This document shows, one piece after another, positions 1 through 10,711 of a stretch of DNA of 64,000 nt; positions within the stretch are counted from its first letter, which is position 1, and each line of letters opens with the position of its first letter. Below the pieces are notes generated by a model. It was not told where the DNA came from, did no database searches, and saw nothing but the letters and a program-made list of their open reading frames with translations. The DNA is taken from positions 528,501 through 592,500 of the forward strand of contig JAOANU010000011.1 of the NCBI GenBank assembly GCA_034387635.1, written 5' to 3'. Source of the DNA: Rhodosporidiobolus odoratus. Its lineage: Eukaryota; Basidiomycota; Microbotryomycetes; Sporidiobolales; Sporidiobolaceae. The position numbers and the translations under genes are program-made.

Positions 1-545
1 TGCCGGAATGCACGAGATGCGGAAGAGCAAGTCGATGGCTTCGTCTGAACCGACGCCGAGGAAGAAGTTGTCGACTGAGGGGACGCTGCGGAGGGTGCAC
101 AGGCGTTGTTTGATGTCGTAGTGGGTCGGGGAAGGGTAGCGGTTCAGGTCGAGCGAGTCGAAGGAGGCTGCAGGGGAAGGGGAAAAGAAAAAAAGGTCAG
201 TACAGGACGAGGTCAAGATGCGCTACTGTGGCGTAGAGCGACGAGGGAGCTGCATCAGCCAGCGACAAAGGAAGGCGGGGACTGACTGTCAATGGCGACT
301 GCCTGATCGTCTTTGGGAGGCAATGCATGGCCGATGGCGTTTTCGTTTGCGTCGAGCAAGATTCCATCCGAATAGTCGTCGCGTGCGCAGCGGTAAGGCT
401 GGAGTGCGAGGATGTTTTTGCGAATGGCCTTGTCTAGTTTGAAGTGATTGGGCTTGGGTGAAGCGGAGGGAGATGAAGAGGCGGAAGTAGGAGTTGGTTG
501 TTGACCGAGTGAAGGGGCGTTGGGGACGGGGTGAGGGGTGGTCAT
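1..545 (-). CDS. HIS5: Histidinol-phosphate aminotransferase, 5' part
   Basis: PLP-dependent transaminase of histidine biosynthesis, converting imidazole acetol phosphate to histidinol phosphate with glutamate. Two exons are visible: 545-287 and 167-1, joined by an intron with a GTCAGT donor and a TGCAG acceptor. The gene runs off the left edge, so about two thirds of the protein and the PLP lysine are missing. Recognisable family segments are ALQPYRCARDDY, LDANENAIG (the LDANEN substrate-binding motif), LNRYPSPTHYD and FLGVGSDEAIDLLFR. The first ~35 residues are Ser/Pro-rich and not conserved in the family. The start is the first ATG, 148 bp from the divergent CIAO1 start, so the two genes probably share a promoter region. 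Confidence 0.88.
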
Positions 546-693
546 GCTGGCCGATTCAGAGTGGAATCGAGTGGTAGGTAGCTAATACAGACCCAGAGCA
601 GAGAGTAAACGTCGAGATGAAAGTGACTCTTGCTGACCTCACTCGAACTAGCTATTTGACTACAGCTGCTGGTAGACGGCGTACAGTCTCACT

Positions 694-2238
694 ATGGTAC
701 ACATCAGAGAGTTGCAGACTCTGACTGGACATCAGGACCGCGGTCAGTTCCAGTCTCCCTCCTCCTTCCTCACTCACCTTCCCATCTCAATCTTATCTCA
801 CCTTGTTCCACTCCACAGTCTGGAGTCTAGCCTGGAACCCCGCCCAACCCACTCTCGCCTCGTGCTCAACCGACAAATCAGTCCGACTCTACTCCTACTC
901 CCCCTCTTCTTCCTCTGCCTCCTCCTCTTCCTCCTCAGATTACCGCTTCAACCTCCGCTCTACCATCCCCACCTCCCACTCTCGCACCGTCCGCTCTCTC
1001 GCTTTCTCTCCAACCGGTCAGACACTCGCAACCGCCTCCTTCGATTCCACCGTCGGAGTATGGTGTCAGGTCAACGAGGCCGGCCTGGACGATGGAGAGA
1101 ATGCAGGAGCAGGACGAGGTGACGAGGAGTGGGAACCTGTCGATCCCTTGGAAGGGCACGAGAGCGAATGCAAGAGTGTGGCTTGGAGCGCCGACGGTCG
1201 CTTGTTGGCCAGTTGCTCGAGGGACAAGAGCGTGTGGGTCTGGGAAGGTCCGTCTTTCACCTCTCTTTCCTCCCCTTCAGCAGTCCCTCTCTGACCTTCT
1301 TCCTGTCCCCCCCGTGCAGCGGTCGGACCCGCCGACTTTGAATGCCTAGCCGTCCTAATGGAACACTCTCAAGACGTGAAATGCGTCCGATGGCACCCCA
1401 CCGAGGAACTTCTCGCCTCGGCCAGTTACGACGACACGATCAAACTGTACGCCGCCGATCCCTACGACGACGAATGGCAATGCATAGCTACGTTGTCGGA
1501 ACATACCGCTACCGTCTGGAGTGTCGCTTTTTCACCTTGTGGACGGTATTTGGTTAGTGCCGGGGATGATTTGGTCATCAAGATTTGGGAGAGGGTAGAG
1601 GTGGGGAAGGAAGGGAAGGACCTAGGCGCACTAGGGGAGGCAAAGAGGGAAGACGGGGGTAGGATGGGACCTTGGAGCAGTGGAGGCGTCAGGATTGGGA
1701 TGAAGGAAAAGTGGAGCTGGGAATTGAGGGGGCAGATTGAAGGCGCACATGAACGGACGGTTTACTCGCTGGATTGGCAGAAGGGGGGTTTGGGTGAGGT
1801 GGAAGGGGGGCTGGGGAGAATCCTGACCGGGGGAGGGGATGGTCGAATCAATGTGTTTCAAATGGTGCGTTCGTGTCACCGACTAGCCCTGTTCTCTCTC
1901 CGCTGTAAAGTCCAGACTGATCACAGTTTTGTCTGCAGTCTGAATCGACATCCCCCAGTTCCCCACCGACACACGCCCTTCTCCAAACCCTCGAAGACGC
2001 TCACGGAATCTCAGACGTAAACCACGTCTCCTGGTGCACCCTCTCCCCCTCTCGAGCAGCCGCCACTCTCCGAGCGCTCGAAGGCGGTGACGAAGTCGAC
2101 CCAGACGCCGCTCAGGATGAGGAGGATTCGCCGGCGACGAAGAAAGATGAGGAGGACCCGAGGTGGGCGGGGTCGAGGAACATGTTTGCTAGTGCGGGGG
2201 ACGATGGGACTGTCAAGATTTGGGTGGTGGAGCCGTAG
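694..2238 (+). CDS. CIA1: Cytosolic iron-sulfur assembly WD40 protein CIAO1/Cia1
   Basis: Seven-bladed WD40 scaffold of the cytosolic Fe-S targeting complex, which with MET18/MMS19 and CIA2 hands clusters to cytosolic and nuclear apoproteins. Exons are 694-742, 819-1247, 1320-1864 and 1939-2238 and phases agree throughout. WD repeats are evident: VWSLAWNP, LASCSTDKSVRLY, ATASFDSTVGVW, LASCSRDKSVWVWE, LASASYDDTIKLY and AGDDGTVKIWVVEP at the C-terminus. The segment around MEHSQDVKCVRWHPTEELL resembles the characteristic CIAO1 inter-blade sequence. An acidic insert (EEDSPATKKDEEDP) lies just before the last blade. CIAO1 versus another WD40 protein is inferred from overall repeat order and the HSQDVK segment. 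Confidence 0.87.
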
Positions 2239-2441
2239 CCCTCTAGAAATCTTCACAAGCATTGCACAGAGCGGAACGTAGACATCAAGTCCAGATCTGA
2301 GAAGGTCAACAGCAAGAATCCCGATGAGAACCCGGAGAGTGGCAGTGGGAATGCTGAGTGGACATTGACACGGAATAGCAGGCTACAACAACAACACAAG
2401 CAGTATCCAACACGTCTCATCCCGCACCGCATCACTGCCGA

Positions 2442-4364
2442 TCACACCGGCGACCTGACATCACTACTCTTAGTCTCCCTCTTCTCAATCATAGGCGCAT
2501 GATCAACCACCGTCTCCTGCCGACTCAGCCTCAGTCCAAGTCGAGTATCTTCGCTCGAGGTGGTCGGAGAGGTGAGGAATGTTGGGGGAATGTGGGCCAT
2601 GTGCGTGGTGGGGTGGGAAGAGAGGACGGGAGAAGGAGGGCGGGAGATGGCGGCGCGGAGCCACTGTGACAGGAGATTCGTCAGCGCGCTGATACGAGCT
2701 GGGGAGAAGAAGCGAAAGAGAGAAAGAGAAAAGGCCTACAGGGTGTTCAAGCGCTTCGGCTGCAGTTGGTCGCGCATCTTCGTCCACCGTTAGAAGCTGG
2801 CGGATAAAGTCTTTGGCTAAACACACAAAGGTCAGACGTGGTAAGCAACGCTTTCGTACCATCATCGAGGAGGAACTGCGAGCGCACCTGTTTCTGATAC
2901 GCTGTCCCATGTTCTCGGGAAATACAGCTTTGTCGATCTTGCTTCGTCCGCCTGTCATCAGTACGAGACGGATGCATCAGCACGAGCGGATAGGTGAGGG
3001 TACTGCAGGTCAACGGCATATGATTGGAAGCGTGACTTACCAACTCGACCGGGTCCGTCTTCTTGTAAGGAAACCTCCCACCCATACAACAGAACGCAAC
3101 CACGCCCAAACTCCACACATCCGCCTTGAGTCCATACCCCTTCCCTTTGCCAATCCCATTCACGACCCCTTCAGGTGGATACATCTCTGGAGCGCTGTAT
3201 CCCGCCGAACCGGCGATGGTATGCAATCTGGTTGAACTACGAGGGTCGACGTAGGCGGCTAGACCAAAGTCGGAGAGGACGCAGTCGTCGTGACCTATTT
3301 CGGGATGAGAGCCGGGTGGGGTGCGGTAAAGAACCTGTGGCGCGGTGGCAGGTTGGCGAAAGGTGAGTGAGCGGTGGGAAACGGAGGAAGAGTAGAGACA
3401 GGATGTACGTTCTCGGGCTTGATGTCTCGGTGCATGATGTTCTTACTGTGCAGGTAGCTGACGCCATCCTGCCGGACAGGGTTCAATTGACAGTCATGGG
3501 GGAAGGGTGGGAAAAAGGAGAACACGCACGACCAAAGCGTACATAACTTCTCTTGCTTCCGCCTCGGAGAATCTGCAGCAGCGGGTCAGACACGTATGTT
3601 TCAGAGGAGTATGGAGTCGGAGCTTGACAAGGCGCACCGGTAATTCGGGCTTTCGATCAAATGGTCAAACAGCTCTCGACCTGCCGCCAGCTCGAACACC
3701 AGGAAGTACCTGGTGGAGGTGACGAGGCACTCAGCGCTACTGGCCGAACGGGGGGAGGCTGGGAGCAGTAGAGAGCAGGAGGACAGAAGATGGGAAGCAA
3801 GAACAGCCACGCACCTTTCCTTGCTTTCAAACCATTCCTTCGTCTCGATGATGTGCGGGTGCTTCAACGCCATCAGCGTGTTCTGCCTGAAGATCTGCGC
3901 CTTGTGGTCTTTGATCCGAGACTTGTGAATGATCTTGATGGCCACCTGTTTTCATAGCAGAGAATAAATATAGGTTCAGTTCCTTCAGGAGTTCACAAGA
4001 GCCAAGGCGTCGCGCGTCGTCCCCTTCGAGGTGCGCGACGCAATGCGCTGCCTGAAGATGACTGCACGCACCTCGTTCCCGGTAGCTAACTCGATGGCCC
4101 GCTTGACTTCTGCAAATCCACCTCTGCGAGTCCGAGTCGTCCGACCTTGTCAGCCACCGTCGGCCAGCAACGCAGCAGAGAGAGGAGTACGTACACTCCC
4201 AATGTGTCCTTGAACGCATACGCCCTCTTGCGATGACTGCGTAAAGTGAGTCGTCGGAACCGGCGGCAGTCGGGATCAGTTCAATGCCGAGATCAAGTTG
4301 GGCGAGCGCAGAACAAGACGCACTGAGTCGAGGGTTGTCCAGAGAGGTAGTCTATCAGATGCAT
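2442..4364 (-). CDS. CAMK-family serine/threonine protein kinase
   Basis: Predicted 365-aa kinase in eleven exons: 4364-4324, 4236-4195, 4123-4072, 3945-3815, 3709-3638, 3572-3530, 3468-3409, 3334-3041, 2951-2888, 2816-2740, 2663-2442. All catalytic landmarks are present: glycine loop GVGGFAEV (~27-34), VAIKII lysine (~49), HRDIKPEN (~140-147), DFG at ~169 and an SAPEMYPPEG activation-loop end. The WDSVSETAKDFIRQLL segment and the short flanking regions are typical of calcium/calmodulin-dependent kinases of the CaMKI class. The 75-residue tail is Ser/Pro/Thr-rich and I cannot recognise a calmodulin-binding helix in it, so regulation is unclear. The first exon is only 41 nt. The start was chosen because it gives an open frame through the donor at 4323. 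Confidence 0.85.
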
Positions 4365-4777
4365 CTTGCTGTCAGGGTAAAGCGATGATAGCTAAGGCGA
4401 GTCGACCGGTGTGAGAGTGATCGAAAGTTAAGCCCGAGGGGAACTTGCCGAATTTGAGCCGCCGAGAGGCGGTCAGCATGCCGCTTATTCAGAATGTCCA
4501 AAGGGTTGTCCTCGGACGACAGTCAGCAAACGCTCACGAAGGAAGAGCAACGACCGCCGTCCGAGGAGCGGATGTGCGGCGAGGGCGCGTGGAAAATAAG
4601 GCGATGAAAAGGTACCTCACACTAACGAAGCCCAAGATCGTGCATGGTACGGCGTGAGGGCCAGCTTACACCTCGGACGAGATCGTACCGACACCATATT
4701 CCACTAAGCGCGAGCGAGGATGCAGAAGATACACGAGGACGTCGACTTGCCATTCTTTTCTCCTGTTGCCTGCAAGG
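4365..4777. other. Intergenic region, kinase to aminopropyltransferase-like gene
   Basis: It lies between the 5' end of the kinase and the 3' end of the next minus-strand gene. No convincing coding frame, RNA gene or repeat is seen. It presumably holds the kinase promoter and the terminator of the upstream gene. Confidence 0.5.
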
Positions 4778-7134
4778 TCACCACGTCGCCCACCCCTCCT
4801 CCGTCAACACCTTGCCCATCGCCTCCCAGTGCATCCCCACCTCATCCCGCTGCAGCCCTTCCACCTTCTTCTCCATCCCCTCTCTGAACATCCACCTCTC
4901 CCTCTCCCTCTTCCCCCACTCGTCCTTCTCATCGAACTTGAACCTTCTCGCAAAATCAATCTCTTGCCGCCTGAAGCGGGAGAAGATGAGTCTCCTGATA
5001 TGTGGGGAGGGACCAGAGGGGAGATAGTCCCCCTGTGCCGGTTCGCGAAACTCGATCGGAAGAAAGTAGGATTTTGAGCAGAAGATGACGAGGTTTTTGA
5101 ACCCGTCTGGGTTGTTCAGTTGGGCTTTGGCAGTTTCGGAGGAGGTAGTTGGAATGTCTTCGAAGGCGGTGCAGTGGGGGAAGGTAGAGAAGAGGGTGGA
5201 GAGGATGTATTTCGAGGAGGGGGAGGAGAGGCTGCCGGCGAAATTGATGGCCAGAACACCGGAAGGATGCAGGAGGGGTTTCAGGGACTGCCAGAATTCG
5301 ACAGTGAAGAGCGAGGAAGGAAGGGAGCCGCCAGTGAACTGCAAAGACGGCATGGTCAGCGATTTATGCTTCAGAGGAAAAACGAGATCAGCAACTTACG
5401 ACGTCGTGAATGATGTAATCGAATGCCTACAGACAGCACTGTCAGATTCATACCTGCGCATCGGCAAGCGAGGAGACAGCGTACCTTCCCCTTTCCCTTC
5501 TGCCCCCTGACCCACTCGACCGCATCCTCGAGCACCACCTCCGCCGGTCTCTCAACCCCAAAGAACCCCCTAGCAAGCTCATACACCGCCGAATCGATCT
5601 CGCAGATGGTCAGGTTGGCGCCGTGATGCTGCAAGGCGCGGGCTGAGAGACCGGCGCCAAGGCCGCTGCGTGACAGACGAGAAAATCGGTAAGAAGGGAG
5701 CCTAGCGTGTGTCGGATCCAGGTGGAGGACGTACATAATGAGGCCTTGCTCGGGTGATTGATGAGGCAGATCGGGCGGAGGCTTGACCAGGCGGACAAGC
5801 TCTTGCAGGATGAACGTCGACTGTCGATTTCAAGCACTCTGTCAGCCTAGCCCCTCTAGTCGTCGAGCAGAAAACGAGAGAGACAGCGAGGAAATCTTGA
5901 CGTACATAGATGCTCTCCGCCCGCTGAATTACCGCCTTCTCGCTCACCTCCACCCCTTCCCCCTTTCTAGCCTGCAATTCATCCCTACTAGGCCCGACCC
6001 AAAGTCCTCCAAGCAAGCTATGATCCGCCCTTAAATACCTGAACGTCATATCCATTCCTCCCTGTTCAGGTGTGGGTGGAGGGACGGTCTGTTCACCGAC
6101 GACGATCCAGCCGGTGGTAGATTTGCGGGAGGTCAGGATACGGGAGTTACCGCTCACTTGAGTGAGGCCGAGGACCGGACGCGGAAGAGATGTGGGACAG
6201 TGAGTCGACGTGAGAGCGGTGGACTGTGCAAGGATGAGGAGGGAGGCGAATGCTAAAGTGCGGACGAGCATGGAGAGCGGCGCGGCTGCGGGCAGGATCG
6301 GCGGCTTCGCCTTGAGGGTACGGGGCGGAGACCGAGGCGCGCGGACGTGAGCTTGCTGTGGGAATGTCAGGCGTGGTGCGAAAAGGGCGATAGCAGCGAG
6401 TAGCAGACCGTGCAGTTGAAGCTGTGAGTACGAGAGGTGGTCAAGCGGTTCTTGCCCTTCAGGGTATAAGCAAAGCCACATACGAGGTAACACTCGGGCA
6501 CAAGCGGAGTCATACGGCGGACGTATCGGCTGACAGGAGCCAGCGAGGAAACGAGATAGGCGCATGGGATCCACCATCGAGGGAGGAAAGCCTTCCTCTG
6601 CACGAAGCGGAAGCGAGCTTGATAAGCCAGCAGGTGTTCGAATGAGACAGCGTGCAGGCGCACCTCTTTGCTAGACCAACTCTCCCAGATCCATGCCCAC
6701 AGAGCCAATGTCGGGACTGCTTCAATCAGCACTCTGCCGCAGATTACACCTGGCATCAACCCCAGGCCGAGCAGTTTCTTACTCCCAACTCTGATCAGAC
6801 CTTCGCTGACGATCTTCCAGGCGCCTATGACTACCCATAGAGTTCTCCACCCTAGTCTGCTACCGCTCGGGTTGCCTTTTCTCGCAGATAGGAGAAAGCG
6901 ACTGGCAATAAAGGCAACGGCGACGACGGCGTGTAGAGTCCAGGTAGCTTGGGTAGAAGCGACAGGTGCAGATGAGAAGAGGGGGAAGAGAAGCTCAGTC
7001 GGAATACCGGCGAAGAGGAACGGGAGGAGGGAGGCGAGATGGGACAGAATCGGCTCGGCAGGAGGCAGCGGGCGGCGAACACCGGTGGGCGATGACTCCT
7101 TTTGCGTACTGGGCTGGGCGTGTTTACGAGGCAT
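4778..7134 (-). CDS. Membrane-anchored spermidine/spermine-synthase-like protein
   Basis: Predicted 651 aa in seven exons: 7134-6664, 6597-6484, 6421-5906, 5820-5735, 5665-5485, 5426-5400, 5338-4778. The N-terminal ~270 residues contain several hydrophobic membrane segments (for example around SHLASLLPFLFAGIP, ATWTLHAVVAVAFIASRFLL and LVRTLAFASLLILAQ). The C-terminal half is a SAM-binding Rossmann fold: LIIGLGAGLSARALQ (glycine-rich loop), ICEIDSAVYELA (acidic ribose-binding strand) and FDYIIHDVFTGGSLP, followed by the hydrophobic GVLAINFAGSL strand. This is the aminopropyltransferase fold. The classical DSxDP-type catalytic loop is not obvious: the corresponding place reads HDVFTGG. It may therefore be a methyltransferase-like relative rather than a true polyamine synthase. 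It lies 241 bp from the divergent ferredoxin-fusion gene. Confidence 0.8.
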
Positions 7135-7375
7135 CGGCCGCCCTCGTTGCTCGTGCAGATGAGATTAAAGTGATTCAGCGATGAGAAGAGGAGAAAGGGG
7201 TGCAAGCGTTGGGCGGAGCGGCTGAAAGTGTCGCCGAGTGTCGGACGATGCTGATTTCGCTACAGGGTAGTCTGTATGGGTATCAAGCAGTTGCTGAGCG
7301 AAATTCAGCGGAACGAGCGAATGAAACTAATTTCGACTTCTTACTTCTCCTACACTCAGTCGATCTACTCAGACA

Positions 7376-9066
7376 ATGCTCTCCCTGAGACCTTTAGGAC
7401 CATCATTCCCCGCAGTCCGAACAGCCTGCGGCCGGTCACGTCGCTCGAACGTGATCTCTCTGCCGGTCCGACTCTCGTCGACACGCTCCGCCTCATCCAT
7501 CCCATCGGTAGTCGGAACAGCTCCTAACATGCAACGACATCTCCTCGTACACGCCCCTCAATCAGCCGATTCATGGCCCTCCCACCTCGACTCTGCCTCG
7601 TCCTTGTACCGCCAACTCGGCAATATCTGGTCAACCAACCCAGACCTGCAGCACATCGGCTTTAACTTCACCGACGCCGGCACCGGAAAGGCCCAGCCAT
7701 GGGACAAGAACCGGAACAAGTTTGAAATGCCAGACGAAGCCGGAGAACCAGAGTTCGCTTTTTCCCCCCTTTTTCGTTCCCCCCTTGCTCTTCCTTCGTC
7801 GCTTCTCTGCTATGCTCACTCAGCTACGCCACGCAGAGTCTACTCAGCTACCCTCTACCCTGACTTTCTCCCTATCGACGAATTGTCCGTGTCCTCCCTC
7901 CCATCTCTCCAGAAAACCCTCGCCTCCCTCCTACCCGTTTCTGCACCCGCTTCGCCTTCATGCTCCTCGATCCCGCCTCGCACCCACATCTTCATCTGTA
8001 CACACACTTCCCGAGACTGCCGCTGCGGCGACCTCGGCGAACCGCTCTACCAAGCCCTGGTAAAAGAAGCCGAGCGGAGAAAAGTTGGCGGCGAGTTGAA
8101 GGGCAAGTTGAGCGAGAGTGGGGTAAGAGTTTCGAGGGTTGCACATGTGGGCGGGCACAAGTGGGCGGGAAACGCGCTGGTGTATAAGGAGGGTGGGGCT
8201 GGAGACTGGTACGTTTTCTCTCCTCGATATCGCCCTATGTAGGCCGTACCTCGTTACGCTGCCTTTACCTGCTCTTGCCGGGTACCTACTCCTCATCAAC
8301 GAGGATGCCCGTTGCAGCCGCTGACCCAACCTTGACTCAGGTATGGCCTTCTCCGCGCCTCTGACGCCCCTCAACTTCTTGACTACGCTCTCTCCCCCTC
8401 CCCTTCACCATGGTACGCCCGCTGGCGAGGACGCCTCGGAATGTCCTCCGAAGCGGTGCAAGCAGAGTATCTCGCACAAAGCGGGTTTGCAGAGGCAAAA
8501 GGCAGGAAGGAGACACGGCGGAATGAGCTGGGCGAGGTGGTCGAATTGAGGTTTGTTACGTATGAAGGAGAGGAGAGGGCGGTGAAGGGGTACAAGGGTG
8601 AGACGCTCATGGTGTGTCCGCTTTGCTCTGCTTTGCAGAAATGCTCGAAGTACGCTAACCCGCTTGGGCTGGCAGGAAACCGCACGGCGGCATGACCTTC
8701 CTTCGATTCTCGCAACTTGTATGTGGTTTCCCTGCTACCGCGTATTGGCTACTGTGTCCTTCTACTGACGTGGTGTGAACCTGTGCTGCAGGTGGCGGTC
8801 ACTGCGAATGCGCCACTTGCCATGTCCACCTCCCGCCTCTCCGGCCTTCCTCACCCTCTTCATCTATCGCACCATCCTCCTCGCGGCAACCAGCCCCCGT
8901 ACCTCAAGACGCTCCGACACCAGGAATGACCGACGAAGAAGACGAGCAACTGGAGTTTGCAATCGGAGCTGATGATCATTCTAGGTTGGCTTGTCAAATT
9001 CCGGTCACGAGGGAGTTGGGCAAGTGGTGCGCGAAGGGGGGGAGGATCGAGCTGCCGAGGTATTAG
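7376..9066 (+). CDS. AIM32-like thioredoxin-fold ferredoxin fused to adrenodoxin-type [2Fe-2S] ferredoxin
   Basis: Predicted 445 aa in five exons: 7376-7752, 7837-8208, 8341-8611, 8676-8718, 8792-9066. The N-terminus is rich in Arg and Ser, lacks acidic residues and looks like a mitochondrial presequence. Residues ~55-300 form a sucrase/ferredoxin-like (AIM32/Apd1) domain: FICTHTSRDCRCGDLG (C180, C187, C189) and HVGGHKWAGNALVY (~225-238), the family's Fe-S and His signature. Residues ~315-445 are a plant/adrenodoxin-type ferredoxin with C355-x5-C361-x2-C364 (CGGHCECATC) and a fourth ligand C422 in SRLACQIPVTREL. All exon phases agree across the junction, so the two domains are one protein. 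About 35 Pro/Ser-rich residues interrupt the ferredoxin after its third cysteine. Mitochondrial location and an electron-transfer role are inferred. Confidence 0.85.
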
Positions 9067-9465
9067 AGCTAACATAGAGGCCTGTTATAGCTAACTAGCT
9101 CTTACTACAGCAGACTAACTATTGATGCGAGATTGAGAAGGTCAAACGCACTTCGGCGTTCGCTCCTCGCACGGCTCGCAGAGAAGCTCTTGAGGCGCTC
9201 TGTCCAACAGCACGCGCTCCTCGGAACACTTGCGTCCTCTTGTCTGGCCATGCTGCCCCTCCAGTGCCTTCCGAGCCATTCCCTCCTTTTGAGACTGTTT
9301 ACGCATGTGTCGGTTTTCGCGCGGCGGACGGCCTTCTTCCTGGGGGGATCAGGCGAGTACTACATAGAACAGTCCGCTGCCGAAAACCTCGGGTCATACA
9401 GACTTGCCTGTCACGCCTCACTCAGGAGCATTGCTCCTTGCCCACGCCAAAATTGTTTCCCTCGT
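9067..9465. other. Convergent intergenic region
   Basis: Space between the stop of the ferredoxin fusion (+) and the stop of the orphan copy (-). Only short, low-quality reading frames are present. I see no gene. Confidence 0.45.
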
Positions 9466-10511
9466 CTACATGACGAGAAGGAGGTGCTGATGACTTGTAA
9501 AGAGGGCCGAGCCTGAACTGAGAAGCTGGTTACTGATTACTGCTGTCCAACAAGCTTGTAGACATTGACTCTCTCCGCGCTGACTGCCTTGCTCCCTCTC
9601 TGTCCCGACGGCGGAGTCGTAAGGAGGTGGCAGTGGATTCGCCGGAATCTCCTCGTTCCTCTCGGTCCCCCCAACAACGGCGGCTGAGTGGACCGCTTGC
9701 TGATGCCCCTGGCCCACTTCTTGCAAATGCTGATATCGGAGACTTGAGACCATGTACCGCGAGATATCCATTTTAGGGGGAAGATGGGCGATGTATATGA
9801 GCAGTTTGCAGATGGGAGAGACAATGTCTTGTGGGATTCGGTAGGGGAGGGGCCATACTGCACAGATGGAGTAAAGTCAGGACGGAGAAGAGCTTCTCGA
9901 TCTGGGCTTTCACCGAAGGGCACAGCCAAGGTAGGAGCCCTAAGTCGAGACAGTGAGACGCTTAGCTACGTACCGCTATGTCGCGGAATCTTCTTTGCAG
10001 CGTTACCCTCCATCGAAGTTGTCCGAGAGATGATCTCCTCGTCCGTGTTGTGCAGATTGGGCCCGGTAGAAATCGAGATGCTTTTCGCGGAGGTAGTGGA
10101 GGTCTGGGAAGTACGACTGTGTGAGCTCGAACGGGTTTGTCAGGTCAGATTAGAAGGAATAGCTCACTATGAAGACGAGCAAAGCTTGCTCGCTGGTCGT
10201 AAAGCGCCCGCTGAAACTCCGCCTTCCCGATCTCGATGTCTGCATAGGTGATGCCTATCTGATAGCTCCAATCCCTGATGTCCTGCGCATACTTCCCTAA
10301 CACATTGTAATCCTCCTTCAAGATCTGCCAAGTCTTTGGGTGGAAGATCCCGTAGGTTGATTCGAGCCAGCCCGACCACGGCGGAGGCGCTAGCACATTG
10401 ACAAAAGTTCTGTCTGTATCACTGGGACGAAGCGATTTGTATGAGGGAGACGCGCTGGTGCTCGGTCGTCGTACGCTGAGATCGGAAGTACATACTGTAC
10501 TCATTCAACAT
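9466..10511 (-). pseudogene. Orphan-family protein, minus-strand copy, apparently frameshifted
   Basis: Head-to-head paralog of the gene at 10712-11940. Exons deduced by alignment to that copy: 10511-10496, 10413-10168, 10103-9974, 9857-9466. Shared segments are PPPWSGWLES/LPPWTGWLES, FHPKTWQILKEDY/IHPKAWAILDEEY, NLHYLREKHLDFY/CLHYVREQYLDYY, KKIPRHS/RSRVPRHS and VWPLPYRIP/VWPLPCAIP, with introns at identical places. The third exon is 130 nt against 132 in the sister copy, so the frame before and after TACCGGGCCC does not match and the protein would stop early. Both flanks remain well conserved and spliceable, so decay is recent or the base calls are wrong here. Its true start may lie upstream of 10511. 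No function is recognised. Confidence 0.55.
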
Positions 10512-10711
10512 CGACAAGAACCGAATGTGGGCCGGCAAACGCGGCAAATGTGGGCTCGCGCTTGTTCCCCTCTGTCCATTGATATCCCGCTTGGTTGACA
10601 GCGATCCAGCCTACAGTCAACAGCGAAGCGCAGCATCGTTACCGCGCACACCTCCGCCCTCTACCTCTCGCGCCAGAGTCATCGGCCCACCGCTATCACT
10701 CGCACCTCGGC
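10512..10711. promoter_or_regulatory. Bidirectional spacer between head-to-head paralogs
   Basis: Roughly 200 bp separating the two divergent orphan copies. It could serve both, or part may be 5' exon sequence of either gene, since the reading frame of the minus copy stays open for some codons above its first ATG. Confidence 0.35.

Noticed and set aside
10595..10711. N-terminal extension of the plus-strand orphan protein
   Set aside because: The extension begins with TTG. The first in-frame ATG is at 10712.
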